A stretch of DNA of 14,887 nt from an uncultured bacterium. Its GTDB lineage: Bacteria; Bacillota_A; Clostridia; Oscillospirales; Oscillospiraceae. Position 1 is the first letter of the stretch; every line of letters begins with the position of its first letter. A program made the position numbers and the translations under genes. Where the stretch lies: positions 1 through 14,887 of the forward strand of contig CAMEHJ010000005.1 in NCBI GenBank assembly GCA_945917385.1, in the 5' to 3' direction. Shown here piece by piece: positions 5,340-11,687 of the stretch. Under the pieces are notes generated by a model, which saw nothing but the letters and a program-made list of their open reading frames with translations, did not search any database and was not told the origin of the DNA.

Positions 5340-7233
5340 GCTGACCGCGTCCTTCGGAAAGCTTGAAAACGAGACGCTGTCGTTTCACGACGGATTGAAC
5401 GTCATCTACGCGCCGAACGAGAGCGGCAAGTCCACCTGGTGCGCGTTCATACTCGCGATGCTCTACGGCGTTGACTCGTCCGAGCGTGCAAAGGCCGGGT
5501 ATCTGCCCGACAAGCTGCGCTATGCCCCGTGGTCGGGCGCGCCGATGGAGGGCACGATGGAGCTTCGCGCGGACGGCTGCGACATCACGATAAGCCGCAC
5601 CACACGCGCCAAAAACGCGCCCATGCGCGAGTTTTCCGCGACCTACACCGGCACCTCCACCCCCGTGCGCGAGCTTAACGGCGCAAACGCCGGCGAGCTG
5701 CTGACCGGCGTTTCCAAAGAGGTTTTCCGCCGCAGCGCGTTTGTGGCACAGGGCAGCGTCGCCGTGACGGGCGCGCCGGAGCTTGAAAAGCGCATAAACT
5801 CCATCGTCTCCACCGGGGAGGAGCAGACCTCCTACACCGAGGCGGACGAGACGCTGCGCGCATGGCAGCGCAAGCGCCGCTACAACCGGCGCGGCTATCT
5901 GCCGGAGCTTGAGGGACAGATAGACGAAGCTCAGCGCAGACTTGAAGAGATGAGCGGCGCCATGGACGCGCTGGACGCGCTGGAGGGGCAGCTTGACAGA
6001 GCGCGGGAGGACTGCGTAAAGCTTGAACAGGCGGTGAACGACAGCCGCAAAAAGCAGCGGCGCGACGCGCTGAACGCGCTCAGCGCGGGTCAGGATAAAT
6101 TGAGACGCAGCAGCGAGGCGCACGACGCGGCAATGTCCGCGCTTTCCGAAAAGCGTGAGGAACTGAGACGCGGCGGCTTTGGCGGAAGGAGTGCGGACGA
6201 GGTCGAGGCGACAATAAATGCAGACCTTGAAAGCTTTTCCGCCCTCTCATCAAGCGCGAAAAGGAAGGCAAATCCTCTGCTCGCGATACTCATGTTCATA
6301 ATCGCCGCGGCGGGCGCGGCGCTGTATATCCGTTTTCAGCAGATACCGTATGTTATCGTCTCGGTGATCGCGTGCATTGCGGCAATCGCGTTCTTCTTCC
6401 GCGTCAGCAGTGTGAAGCAGAACGCGCGCAAAGCGCAGGACAGGCGGCGTGAGATACTGTTAAAATACGAGGTAACATCACCCTCGGAGCTGAGAGAGAA
6501 GCTTGAAAGCTACCGCGCGCTGTGGGACGAGGTAAGCGAGTGCGAAAGGTTTGAACGGCAGACGCGCGCCGAGTACGAGAGCGCGCAGGACGCGCTCAGC
6601 GAGATGCAGGAGCGCACCCTGCAGGAGCTTGACTTCAGCACCGGAAGCTCCGAGGCAGCCCAGCTCGGCCGCGAGCTTGCTGCCGCGCGCGCGAAGGCGG
6701 AGCGGCTTGCCGCGCAGTCGGCAAACATCAGCGGGCGGCTTGCCGCGATGGGTGACCCGCTTGTGCTGTCGAGCAGTCTGAGCTGTCTTAAAGAGGAATA
6801 TGAAAACATCAGTCAGGAGTACGACGCGCTCTCGCTTGCGATAAGTACGCTCAAGGAGGCGGACAGCGAGATGCAGAGCCGCTTCTCGCCGGAGCTTGGG
6901 CGCGTTGCGGCAAAGTATATGTCTCTTGTCACCGGCGGGCGCTACTCCGAGCTTATGCTAAGCCGCGACTTCTCCGCCAAAACCAAAACGCAGGACGATA
7001 TCGTCGCGCGCGACGCGGAATATCTCAGCTCCGGAACGCTCGACCTCATGTATCTCGCGGTGCGCCTTGCTGTGTGCAAGCTGGCTCTGCCGGAGGGGGA
7101 GAGCTGCCCGCTGATAATCGACGACGCGCTTGTAAATCTTGACAACGACAGGCTCTCGCAGGCGATGAAGCTTTTGCGGGAGATAGCCACGGAGAGACAG
7201 GTAATTCTCTTTACCTGCCGCGAGCTGACATGA
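5326..7233 (+). CDS. YhaN/SbcC-like AAA ATPase with two central membrane segments
   Basis: A 635-residue SMC-like ATPase. The ATG at 5326 is chosen over an in-frame TTG at 5290 because GGAGGAGG (5309-5316) lies nine bases before it and the protein then begins with the family start MKINKLTASFGKL. Walker A is APNESGKST (29-37). Long coiled-coil stretches (about 190-280 and 365-540) flank two hydrophobic segments at about 318-335 and 342-360. The signature-like SSGTLDLMYLAVRLA lies near 566 and Walker B LIIDDALVNLD near 595-605. B. subtilis YhaN is clearly longer (over 900 residues), so this is a short form with reduced coiled coil. With the upstream nuclease it should form an Mre11-Rad50-like complex, here tethered to the membrane through the hairpin between the coils. 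Confidence 0.9.
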   Translation: MKINKLTASFGKLENETLSFHDGLNVIYAPNESGKSTWCAFILAMLYGVDSSERAKAGYLPDKLRYAPWSGAPMEGTMELRADGCDITISRTTRAKNAPMREFSATYTGTSTPVRELNGANAGELLTGVSKEVFRRSAFVAQGSVAVTGAPELEKRINSIVSTGEEQTSYTEADETLRAWQRKRRYNRRGYLPELEGQIDEAQRRLEEMSGAMDALDALEGQLDRAREDCVKLEQAVNDSRKKQRRDALNALSAGQDKLRRSSEAHDAAMSALSEKREELRRGGFGGRSADEVEATINADLESFSALSSSAKRKANPLLAILMFIIAAAGAALYIRFQQIPYVIVSVIACIAAIAFFFRVSSVKQNARKAQDRRREILLKYEVTSPSELREKLESYRALWDEVSECERFERQTRAEYESAQDALSEMQERTLQELDFSTGSSEAAQLGRELAAARAKAERLAAQSANISGRLAAMGDPLVLSSSLSCLKEEYENISQEYDALSLAISTLKEADSEMQSRFSPELGRVAAKYMSLVTGGRYSELMLSRDFSAKTKTQDDIVARDAEYLSSGTLDLMYLAVRLAVCKLALPEGESCPLIIDDALVNLDNDRLSQAMKLLREIATERQVILFTCRELT

Positions 7234-7256
7234 CAATTCGATTAGGAGGCGGCACT

Positions 7257-7670
7257 GTGGACAATAGAAAAAAAGAGCTTATCCGCGCGGTGAAATTCAC
7301 GCTGTTTTCGATAAGCGCAGGTATAGTTCAGGTTTTGTCGTTCACGCTGATGAACGAGATTTTCGCGTGGAGCTACCGGGTGTGCTATTTCACGGCGCTG
7401 GTTCTGTCCGTGCTGTGGAACTTCACGCTCAACCGCAACATCACCTTCCGCTCGGCAAGCAACGTGCCGATCGCCATGCTGAAGGTGGCAGGCTTCTACC
7501 TCGTGTTCACACCGCTGAGCACATGGGCGGGCGGCGCGCTCACGGAGCTTGGGTGGAACGAATATCTGGTGCTGGCGCTGACGATGATAACAAACTTCGT
7601 GACGGAGTTTCTGTTCGACCGCTTCATCGTTTTCGGAGACAGCATCGACACCGCGGTGAAAAAGAAATAA
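7257..7670 (+). CDS. GtrA-family four-helix membrane protein
   Basis: 137 residues with four membrane segments (about 12-32, 40-57, 72-92, 102-121) and the family signature WNFTLNRNITF between the second and third. A GTG start at 7257 is chosen because AGGAGG lies at 7244-7249, seven bases upstream. An in-frame ATG at 7230 that overlaps the previous stop would add nine residues and lacks a good binding site. GtrA proteins are linked to transport of lipid-linked sugars or to cell-surface polysaccharide synthesis. No glycosyltransferase is adjacent, so the substrate is unknown, and the connection to the repair genes may only be transcriptional. Confidence 0.88.
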   Translation: MDNRKKELIRAVKFTLFSISAGIVQVLSFTLMNEIFAWSYRVCYFTALVLSVLWNFTLNRNITFRSASNVPIAMLKVAGFYLVFTPLSTWAGGALTELGWNEYLVLALTMITNFVTEFLFDRFIVFGDSIDTAVKKK

Positions 7671-7674
7671 AAAA

Positions 7675-7748
7675 GGAACGGCACACAAGCCGTTCCCTGC
7701 GAAGAATGATTGGATTGATTGTAGGGAACGACCTGTGTGTCGTTCCCT
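7675..7748. repeat. Inverted REP pair (BIME-like), left of the RAYT gene
   Basis: Hairpin one is GGAACGGC/GCCGTTCC (7675-7682 with 7689-7696, loop ACACAA). Hairpin two is AGGGAACGAC/GTCGTTCCCT (7723-7732 with 7739-7748, loop CTGTGT). Read on opposite strands, the two are variants of one unit joined by 26 bp. The last base of the second hairpin is the first base of the RAYT stop codon. Hairpin one follows the GtrA gene by four bases and may attenuate its transcript. Confidence 0.85.
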
Positions 7749-8257
7749 TATTGCGGCCGGTTATACATCAGCATCCATTTATCCGGGTTGTTCTCAATAT
7801 ACTCCCAAATCTCATTATAGTCCTGCTGGTTGCGTATGATGTGGTCATAATATGATTTTTGCCACAGCTTTTTGTTAAAAGGCTGCAAAATGCCCTGCTT
7901 AACGCCCCGGATATACTCGTTTGTGGTCATAGTCTTCATGAATCGCATGATATCCGGTACAGAGCCGCCCGGACATCGCTCTTTTATATTAATAATAAAG
8001 TGCAAGTGGTCGGGCATAATAACATACTGGTCGATTGATATGCCTTCAAATTTATGGTGTAATTGAGCAATCCAATTACGAATGACCTGGTTTGCCGGAT
8101 TATTTGGAACGGCACGCAGGCCGTTCCCTACGGAGGATTTTTCCATGAGGAAAAGCGACTGACGATGGTGGGTGCAAAGGGTTATAAAATAACAGCCAAT
8201 TTCTCCGTAGTCGTAGCAATTCAATCTGTTTGGCTTTCTGATTTGTTTTTCCACCAA
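7748..8257 (-). CDS. REP-associated tyrosine transposase (RAYT, Y1/HUH family)
   Basis: 169 residues, typical of the family. The HUH motif is His84-Leu-His86 in MPDHLHFII. The helix LWQKSYYDHIIRN (131-143) and the later YIENNP (153-158) carry the conserved tyrosines; Tyr153 is the likelier nucleophile, judged from family pattern only. The start is TTG 8257 (GGGGTG five bases upstream) or the adjacent GTG 8254. Residues 44-51, GNGLRAVP, are encoded by a REP hairpin (8106-8127) that sits in frame before the HUH motif. The enzyme should bind and cut single-stranded REP hairpins. Base use is more AT-rich than its neighbours, in keeping with a mobile origin. The reading frame is intact. Confidence 0.9.
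   Translation of the reverse strand: MVEKQIRKPNRLNCYDYGEIGCYFITLCTHHRQSLFLMEKSSVGNGLRAVPNNPANQVIRNWIAQLHHKFEGISIDQYVIMPDHLHFIINIKERCPGGSVPDIMRFMKTMTTNEYIRGVKQGILQPFNKKLWQKSYYDHIIRNQQDYNEIWEYIENNPDKWMLMYNRPQ
8106..8127. repeat. REP hairpin inside the RAYT reading frame
   Basis: GGAACGGC/GCCGTTCC (8106-8113 with 8120-8127), loop ACGCAG, followed by CTAC as in the copy at 8325-8350. It has the same orientation as the first hairpin of each flanking pair, and its length keeps the RAYT frame open. Confidence 0.85.
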
Positions 8258-8287
8258 TGCAGCACCCCGCTGATTATTCTGGTTTTT

Positions 8288-8316
8288 ATTGTATCACAGC
8301 ATGGCTTGTCGCACAA
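8288..8316 (-). promoter_or_regulatory. Promoter of the RAYT gene
   Basis: On the minus strand TTGTGC (8316-8311) and TACAAT (8293-8288) are 17 bp apart, and TGA directly before the -10 makes it an extended -10. Transcription would start near 8281, about 25 bases upstream of the start codon. Confidence 0.6.
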
Positions 8317-8324
8317 TAAAAAGC

Positions 8325-8395
8325 GGAACGGCACACAGGCCGTTCCCTACAAATTTTTTATGATAATCGTAGGGAACGACCTGTGTGTCGTTCCT
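8325..8395. repeat. Inverted REP pair (BIME-like), right of the RAYT gene
   Basis: Hairpin one is GGAACGGC/GCCGTTCC (8325-8332 with 8339-8346, loop ACACAG). Hairpin two has left arm AGGGAACGAC 8371-8380 and loop CTGTGT, with a right arm from 8387 that has lost one C. The composition equals the left pair at 7675-7748; the linker differs in sequence (about 24 bp). It lies 16 bp beyond the YgjP-like stop codon. Confidence 0.85.
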
Positions 8396-8411
8396 TTGTG
8401 CTTTATAAAGC

Positions 8412-9089
8412 TCACTGATTCAAAAGCTTTTTTCTGCGTTTCCAGTCGGGCATGAAGGCATCAAGAACGGCATAGAATTCCGCGCCGTGGTTCGGGGCGC
8501 GAAGATGCGCAAGCTCATGCAAAATGACGTACTCAAGACACTCCGGCGGATGCTGCGCGAGACGGACGTTCAGCCATATCTTGCCCGTGCGGGTATTGCA
8601 GGTGCCCCAGCGCGTGCGCATATCCTTCGTCTGCCACGAGCTTGGGTGAAGCCCCGTTATATCCGCCCACTTTTTAATTAGCGGCGGCGCCGCGTCTTTA
8701 AGCTCGCGCCGGTACCACTCCTTAACGATGTCGGCGCGTTTTTCTTCGTCCGCGTCCTCGCGCAGCATGAGCACTGCCGTTCCGTTTTCCTCGATAATAA
8801 GGGTGTTTCTCGCGCCGCGCTCCACCGTGAGGGTGTAGGGCGTTCCCCAGACATAGACGGTGTCCCCCGTGTGATAGCCTGCGGCGTTCTCGCGGCGTGA
8901 CATGACTTGTGCGCGCTTATTCGTTATCCAGTCGAGCTTATCTGCCACAAAGCGCTCTATCACAGCCTCGCTCATCCTGCGCGGCGCGGTTATCTTTACT
9001 CTGCCGTCGGGCGGCAGAATATAGAGGTGCAGATTTTTTATGTTCTTTTTCTCTATCTCAAGGTCAATGCCGCATATGCACTTATGCAT
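8412..9089 (-). CDS. YgjP-type zinc metallopeptidase (DUF45 / M48-like)
   Basis: 225 residues. The C-terminal half carries the zinc signature His191-Glu192-Leu-Ala-His195 with the third ligand His201 in PNHGAEFY, and the family motif MRTRWGTCNTRTGKIWLN (157-174) before it. The N-terminal half is the beta-rich domain usual in YgjP proteins (IKNLHLYILPPDGRVKITAP). There is no signal peptide or membrane segment, so it is cytosolic. The physiological substrate of the family is not established. It starts three bases after the stop of the acyl-ACP thioesterase and has GGGGAC as ribosome binding site inside that gene, so both share one transcript. Confidence 0.9.
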   Translation of the reverse strand: MHKCICGIDLEIEKKNIKNLHLYILPPDGRVKITAPRRMSEAVIERFVADKLDWITNKRAQVMSRRENAAGYHTGDTVYVWGTPYTLTVERGARNTLIIEENGTAVLMLREDADEEKRADIVKEWYRRELKDAAPPLIKKWADITGLHPSSWQTKDMRTRWGTCNTRTGKIWLNVRLAQHPPECLEYVILHELAHLRAPNHGAEFYAVLDAFMPDWKRRKKLLNQ

Positions 9090-9092
9090 CGC

Positions 9093-9821
9093 TCAGTCCC
9101 CGATAACAAGATGTATCGTCGCGCCTATGCCCCCGTCCGGGCGGACAACGCCGATGTCCATGCCGTCCTCCGTTTCGCGGCGTCGAAAGCTCAGCTCCTC
9201 GCCCTCACGGCACTGGGCGATATAGTTTATCTCAAGCTCCTTTATATCCATGCGCTCAAGCTCTGCGGTCGAGAACATGGACATCGCGGCGCGGATATCC
9301 GCGACGTTATTCATATGGTGTCCTATATCAATATCCGTTGAGCGCACGATGTATCTGCCAAGCTCCGCGTCTGCGGAGAAATCGCGGCTCATGCGCACCT
9401 TGCGCCCCGCGCAGACGGTCTCTTCGTTATACGGCAGGCAGAGCAGCTCCGCCGCGCTCGTCTCTATGCGGTTTTCCTTCGTATTGAACACGACCCACTC
9501 GGTCAGCCCCTCTGCAAGAAGCTCGCCGCCGCTCGTCATGGTGTAGAAGCGGTTGCAGACGGCATAGCGTATCTTGCCCGGCCACGTCGTGACAGTGACA
9601 TTTTCAAGGCAGTCCGGCATCCTGTGAAAACGGTAGCGGCACCGCGCCGCCATCCAGAACAGATCGCGCTCCGCCATCTTTTCAAAGCCCACGCCCAGCA
9701 TATCGCCGTGATCGGTTGCGGCGTCCATGAAGATATCCGCCGCCTGCGCCACGCCGAGCCGATAGCGAAAGTCACAGCGGCTCATCGGTATTTTAACGTC
9801 AAAGCTGTACTTGTTATCCAT
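9093..9821 (-). CDS. Acyl-ACP thioesterase (FatA-like)
   Basis: 242 residues made of two hot-dog domains. It hydrolyses acyl-ACP to release free fatty acids in the cytosol. The N-terminal domain (1-130) includes the usual MAARCRYRFHRMP and WPGKIRY stretches. The C-terminal domain holds the conserved DIDIGHHMNN (163-172) and a region IKELEINYIAQCREGEEL that matches the family active-site strand. The start is ATG 9821, not an upstream in-frame codon at 9884, because GGAGG (9831-9827) lies five bases before it and the -10 box of the promoter lies downstream of 9884. It is the first gene of an operon with the YgjP peptidase. Chain-length preference cannot be told. Confidence 0.9.
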   Translation of the reverse strand: MDNKYSFDVKIPMSRCDFRYRLGVAQAADIFMDAATDHGDMLGVGFEKMAERDLFWMAARCRYRFHRMPDCLENVTVTTWPGKIRYAVCNRFYTMTSGGELLAEGLTEWVVFNTKENRIETSAAELLCLPYNEETVCAGRKVRMSRDFSADAELGRYIVRSTDIDIGHHMNNVADIRAAMSMFSTAELERMDIKELEINYIAQCREGEELSFRRRETEDGMDIGVVRPDGGIGATIHLVIGD

Positions 9822-9855
9822 ATTGACCTCCGGGGGATTCATTCTTTCTCCGCTT

Positions 9856-9884
9856 ATTATCCGACTTTCGTTCAACAATTTCAA
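9856..9884 (-). promoter_or_regulatory. Promoter of the thioesterase operon
   Basis: On the minus strand TTGAAA (9884-9879) and GATAAT (9861-9856) are separated by exactly 17 bp. The -10 lies 35 bp upstream of the chosen thioesterase start, leaving a leader of about 28 bases. Confidence 0.75.
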
Positions 9885-9892
9885 GTATCTTG

Positions 9893-9923
9893 TGTGAACA
9901 TTGCTGTTTACAGCTTGTTCACA
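9893..9923. promoter_or_regulatory. 31-bp near-perfect palindrome upstream of the thioesterase promoter
   Basis: TGTGAACA (9893-9900) pairs with TGTTCACA (9916-9923). Inside it GCTGT (9903-9907) pairs with ACAGC (9910-9914). The palindrome ends eight bases upstream of the -35 box, a place used by activators or upstream repressors. It could instead be a hairpin left from the gene whose 3' remnant lies at 9944. Confidence 0.5.
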
Positions 9924-9943
9924 TATTTTTATGTTCCGTTTAA

Positions 9944-10138
9944 GCTTTCGGCGGAGGCGGAAGCAACGCCACAGCAGCAGCCGGCTCTCAGTCCGCCGAT
10001 AGTTTCTACATGGACGCCGTGACGGGAATGGAGCTCATCCCGCAGTCCGATATGACTGTAACGCTCACCATGGACAAGAACGACACCGTGTGGTACGCCT
10101 ATTACGATATTCTTGAAATCTCAAACAAGGCGGAATAA
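9944..10138 (+). pseudogene. 3' remnant of a lost gene (C-terminal 64 codons)
   Basis: An open frame from just after an in-frame TAA (9941-9943) to TAA at 10136-10138. It encodes a Gly/Ser/Ala linker (GGGGSNATAAAGSQSADSF) and then a compact tail with MDAVTGMELIPQSDMTVT and DTVWYAYYDILEIS. There is no ribosome binding site; the first ATG (10010) lies in the middle of the frame and would give only 42 residues. Codon use and the following strong terminator suggest a genuine gene end. The linker-plus-domain layout suggests an exported or cell-wall protein, family unknown. Most of the gene has been deleted or replaced. Confidence 0.55.
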
Positions 10139-10140
10139 AT

Positions 10141-10177
10141 AATAAGAACAGACCGATTTTTTCGGTCTGTTCTTATT
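10141..10177. terminator. Bidirectional terminator between the remnant gene and cca
   Basis: A perfect 16-bp stem (10141-10156 with 10162-10177) around a TTTTT loop, with A and T rich ends in both directions. It starts two bases after the stop of the gene remnant and overlaps the stop codon of the CCA enzyme, so it serves both convergent transcripts. Confidence 0.9.
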
Positions 10178-11528
10178 TACCAAGGCTTTTGGCGTAGGAG
10201 AGCGTTTGCTTCAGGGCGTTTTGCTTATCCACGCCCGAAAGCCGGAGCTTATGCGCGTAGGCGAGGATATCCGAGTAATACTCCCCCGGCGTAAGCCCGG
10301 CCTGCACGAGGTCCTTGCCGGTCACAAAGGGTCTCGACATATACTCTCTGTAAATCTCAAGCCGCTCAAAAAGAAACGCTTCTGAGGATTCGCCCGGCGC
10401 TTCGCGAATCTGTCCCTCCCTGTCCGAGAGGGCGAGATAAATGAGCGCCGCCGGGTCGGGCACGCTGTCGAACATCCTGTTCGTAGCTTTTATACCCGCC
10501 TTCGCCTCCGCCAGAAGATTCGGTCTCATGTGGTTTTCAACAAGCGGCAGGGCGTAGTCCGCCGTTTTGTTCGCACAGCCCAGGCGTTCGAAAAATGCAC
10601 TCGCCGCGTTCACGCCCTCGTTCTCGTGTCCGTATGAGTGCAAAACGCCGTCCGTCTCCTGCGTTGTCAGCGGCTTTCCGAAATCGTGCGAGAGCGCCGC
10701 GAGCATGAAGGCATAGGGATTTTCCACCTTGTCCCGATACTTTGCCGCCGCGTCCAGAACGAGCATCGTGTGCTCCCACACGTCCCCCTCCGCGTGAAAG
10801 CGCGGGTTCTGCTTAACGTCTATAAGCGCGCTCACTTCCGCGAACCACTCGCCGAGCCTGTCCATATCGCGCAGGACCCGGAAAAAGACCGACGGCTTTG
10901 AAGCCTTGAGCAGCGCTTTTTTAAGCTCCGCCTCCACCCGCTCACGGGCAAGAGCATCGAGCGTCATCCCCCGGCACAGCTCGACAGTTTCCGGCGCCAC
11001 AGTAAACCCAAAGCGCGCGGCAAACTGCGCCCCTCGAAGAACGCGCAAGGCATCCTCCGAAAAGCTCTCGTCGCTGACATGGCGTAGGATGCGCGCCGAG
11101 AGGTCGTCCATGCCGCCGAAAAAGTCCAGCACCTCCCCACTCAGCACGTCCTGCATCATGGCGTTCACGGTGAAGTCGCGCCTTTTTGCCGCTTTTTCCG
11201 CACCGAGGAAGGGGTCAACGATTATATCAAAATCACGGTGGCCAACGCCGCGCTGTTTTTCCCGGCGCGGCATGGCAATGTCCAGCCCGCAGCCCTTCAG
11301 GGCGTACACGCCGAAGCTCTGCCCGATGGTCATTCGCTCACCTATGGAGTCGAGAATCTCTTCCAACTCTCTCGGCTGTATGCCGTGAACCTCGATGTCA
11401 ATATCCTTGTTTTCATGGCCGAGCAGTCTGTCCCGGACAAATCCGCCGACATAGTACACCCTGCCGCCCTTATCCGCGGCCATGCGGGCTATCCTCTCCG
11501 CCGTCTGAAAATCTGTATTCACGGACAT
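10173..11528 (-). CDS. cca: CCA tRNA nucleotidyltransferase with HD domain
   Basis: 451 residues, class II nucleotidyltransferase. Motif GGFVRD is at 28-33, the two catalytic aspartates are Asp42 and Asp44 in DIDIEV, and RRDFTVNAM at 116-124. The NTP-selecting region DALRVLRGAQFAARF follows (159-173). A C-terminal HD domain has WEHT (His253) and HDFGKP (His281-Asp282), typical of CCA enzymes with added phosphatase/phosphodiesterase activity. The enzyme repairs or adds the 3' CCA of tRNAs. Since the tRNA in this window encodes CCA, repair may be the main role there. Separation from poly(A) polymerase I homologues is by overall match, not by an assay. The start at 11528 follows GTGAGGTAAGG and a strong promoter. 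Confidence 0.93.
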   Translation of the reverse strand: MSVNTDFQTAERIARMAADKGGRVYYVGGFVRDRLLGHENKDIDIEVHGIQPRELEEILDSIGERMTIGQSFGVYALKGCGLDIAMPRREKQRGVGHRDFDIIVDPFLGAEKAAKRRDFTVNAMMQDVLSGEVLDFFGGMDDLSARILRHVSDESFSEDALRVLRGAQFAARFGFTVAPETVELCRGMTLDALARERVEAELKKALLKASKPSVFFRVLRDMDRLGEWFAEVSALIDVKQNPRFHAEGDVWEHTMLVLDAAAKYRDKVENPYAFMLAALSHDFGKPLTTQETDGVLHSYGHENEGVNAASAFFERLGCANKTADYALPLVENHMRPNLLAEAKAGIKATNRMFDSVPDPAALIYLALSDREGQIREAPGESSEAFLFERLEIYREYMSRPFVTGKDLVQAGLTPGEYYSDILAYAHKLRLSGVDKQNALKQTLSYAKSLGK

Positions 11529-11560
11529 TTTGCCTTACCTCACGAGTTTTTCATGCTCAC

Positions 11561-11589
11561 ACTTTATCAACAGCGCAGCATAATGTCAA
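11561..11589 (-). promoter_or_regulatory. Promoter of cca
   Basis: On the minus strand consensus TTGACA (11589-11584) and TAAAGT (11566-11561) are 17 bp apart, with TGA before the -10. It is one of the best sigma-A type matches in the window and lies 32 bp upstream of the start codon. Confidence 0.8.
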
Positions 11590-11641
11590 GTTGTTAAGCG
11601 CGAATGTGTGCAAGAATGATTGGGCTGTGGGCGAAAAGCAT

Positions 11642-11676
11642 AAACCGGCTGTTTTCCGCTCGGACTCAGCCGGTTT
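11642..11676 (-). terminator. Terminator of the lipoprotein gene
   Basis: AAACCGGCTG (11642-11651) pairs perfectly with CAGCCGGTTT (11667-11676) across a 15-base loop, 11 bp beyond the lipoprotein stop codon. The downstream T run on the minus strand is weak (ATGCTTTT), so strength is uncertain. Confidence 0.6.
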
Positions 11677-11687
11677 TGCCTTTCGGA

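Larger units (their letters stand above)
7675..8395. mobile_element. RAYT gene with flanking REP pairs (REPtron-like unit)
   Basis: A single Y1-type transposase relative is bounded on both sides by the same inverted REP pair (7675-7748 and 8325-8395), and a fifth REP unit lies inside the gene. This layout matches the known association of RAYT enzymes with the REP hairpins they process. The unit is between the GtrA operon and the YgjP gene and breaks neither. Confidence 0.8.

Noticed and set aside
5218..6123. 301-codon minus-strand frame opposite the SbcC-like gene
   Set aside because: Arg/Ala/Leu-rich shadow of coiled-coil coding sequence, with no domain and no ribosome binding site.
7230..7256. 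ATG at 7230 as start of the GtrA-family gene
   Set aside because: The GTG at 7257 has AGGAGG at ideal spacing, while the ATG has no binding site and would place that site inside the coding region.
8063..8455. 130-codon plus-strand frame across the right REP pair
   Set aside because: Its repeated NGTQAVPY and VGNDLCVVPL segments are translations of the REP hairpins. It is antisense to the RAYT gene and non-coding beyond it.
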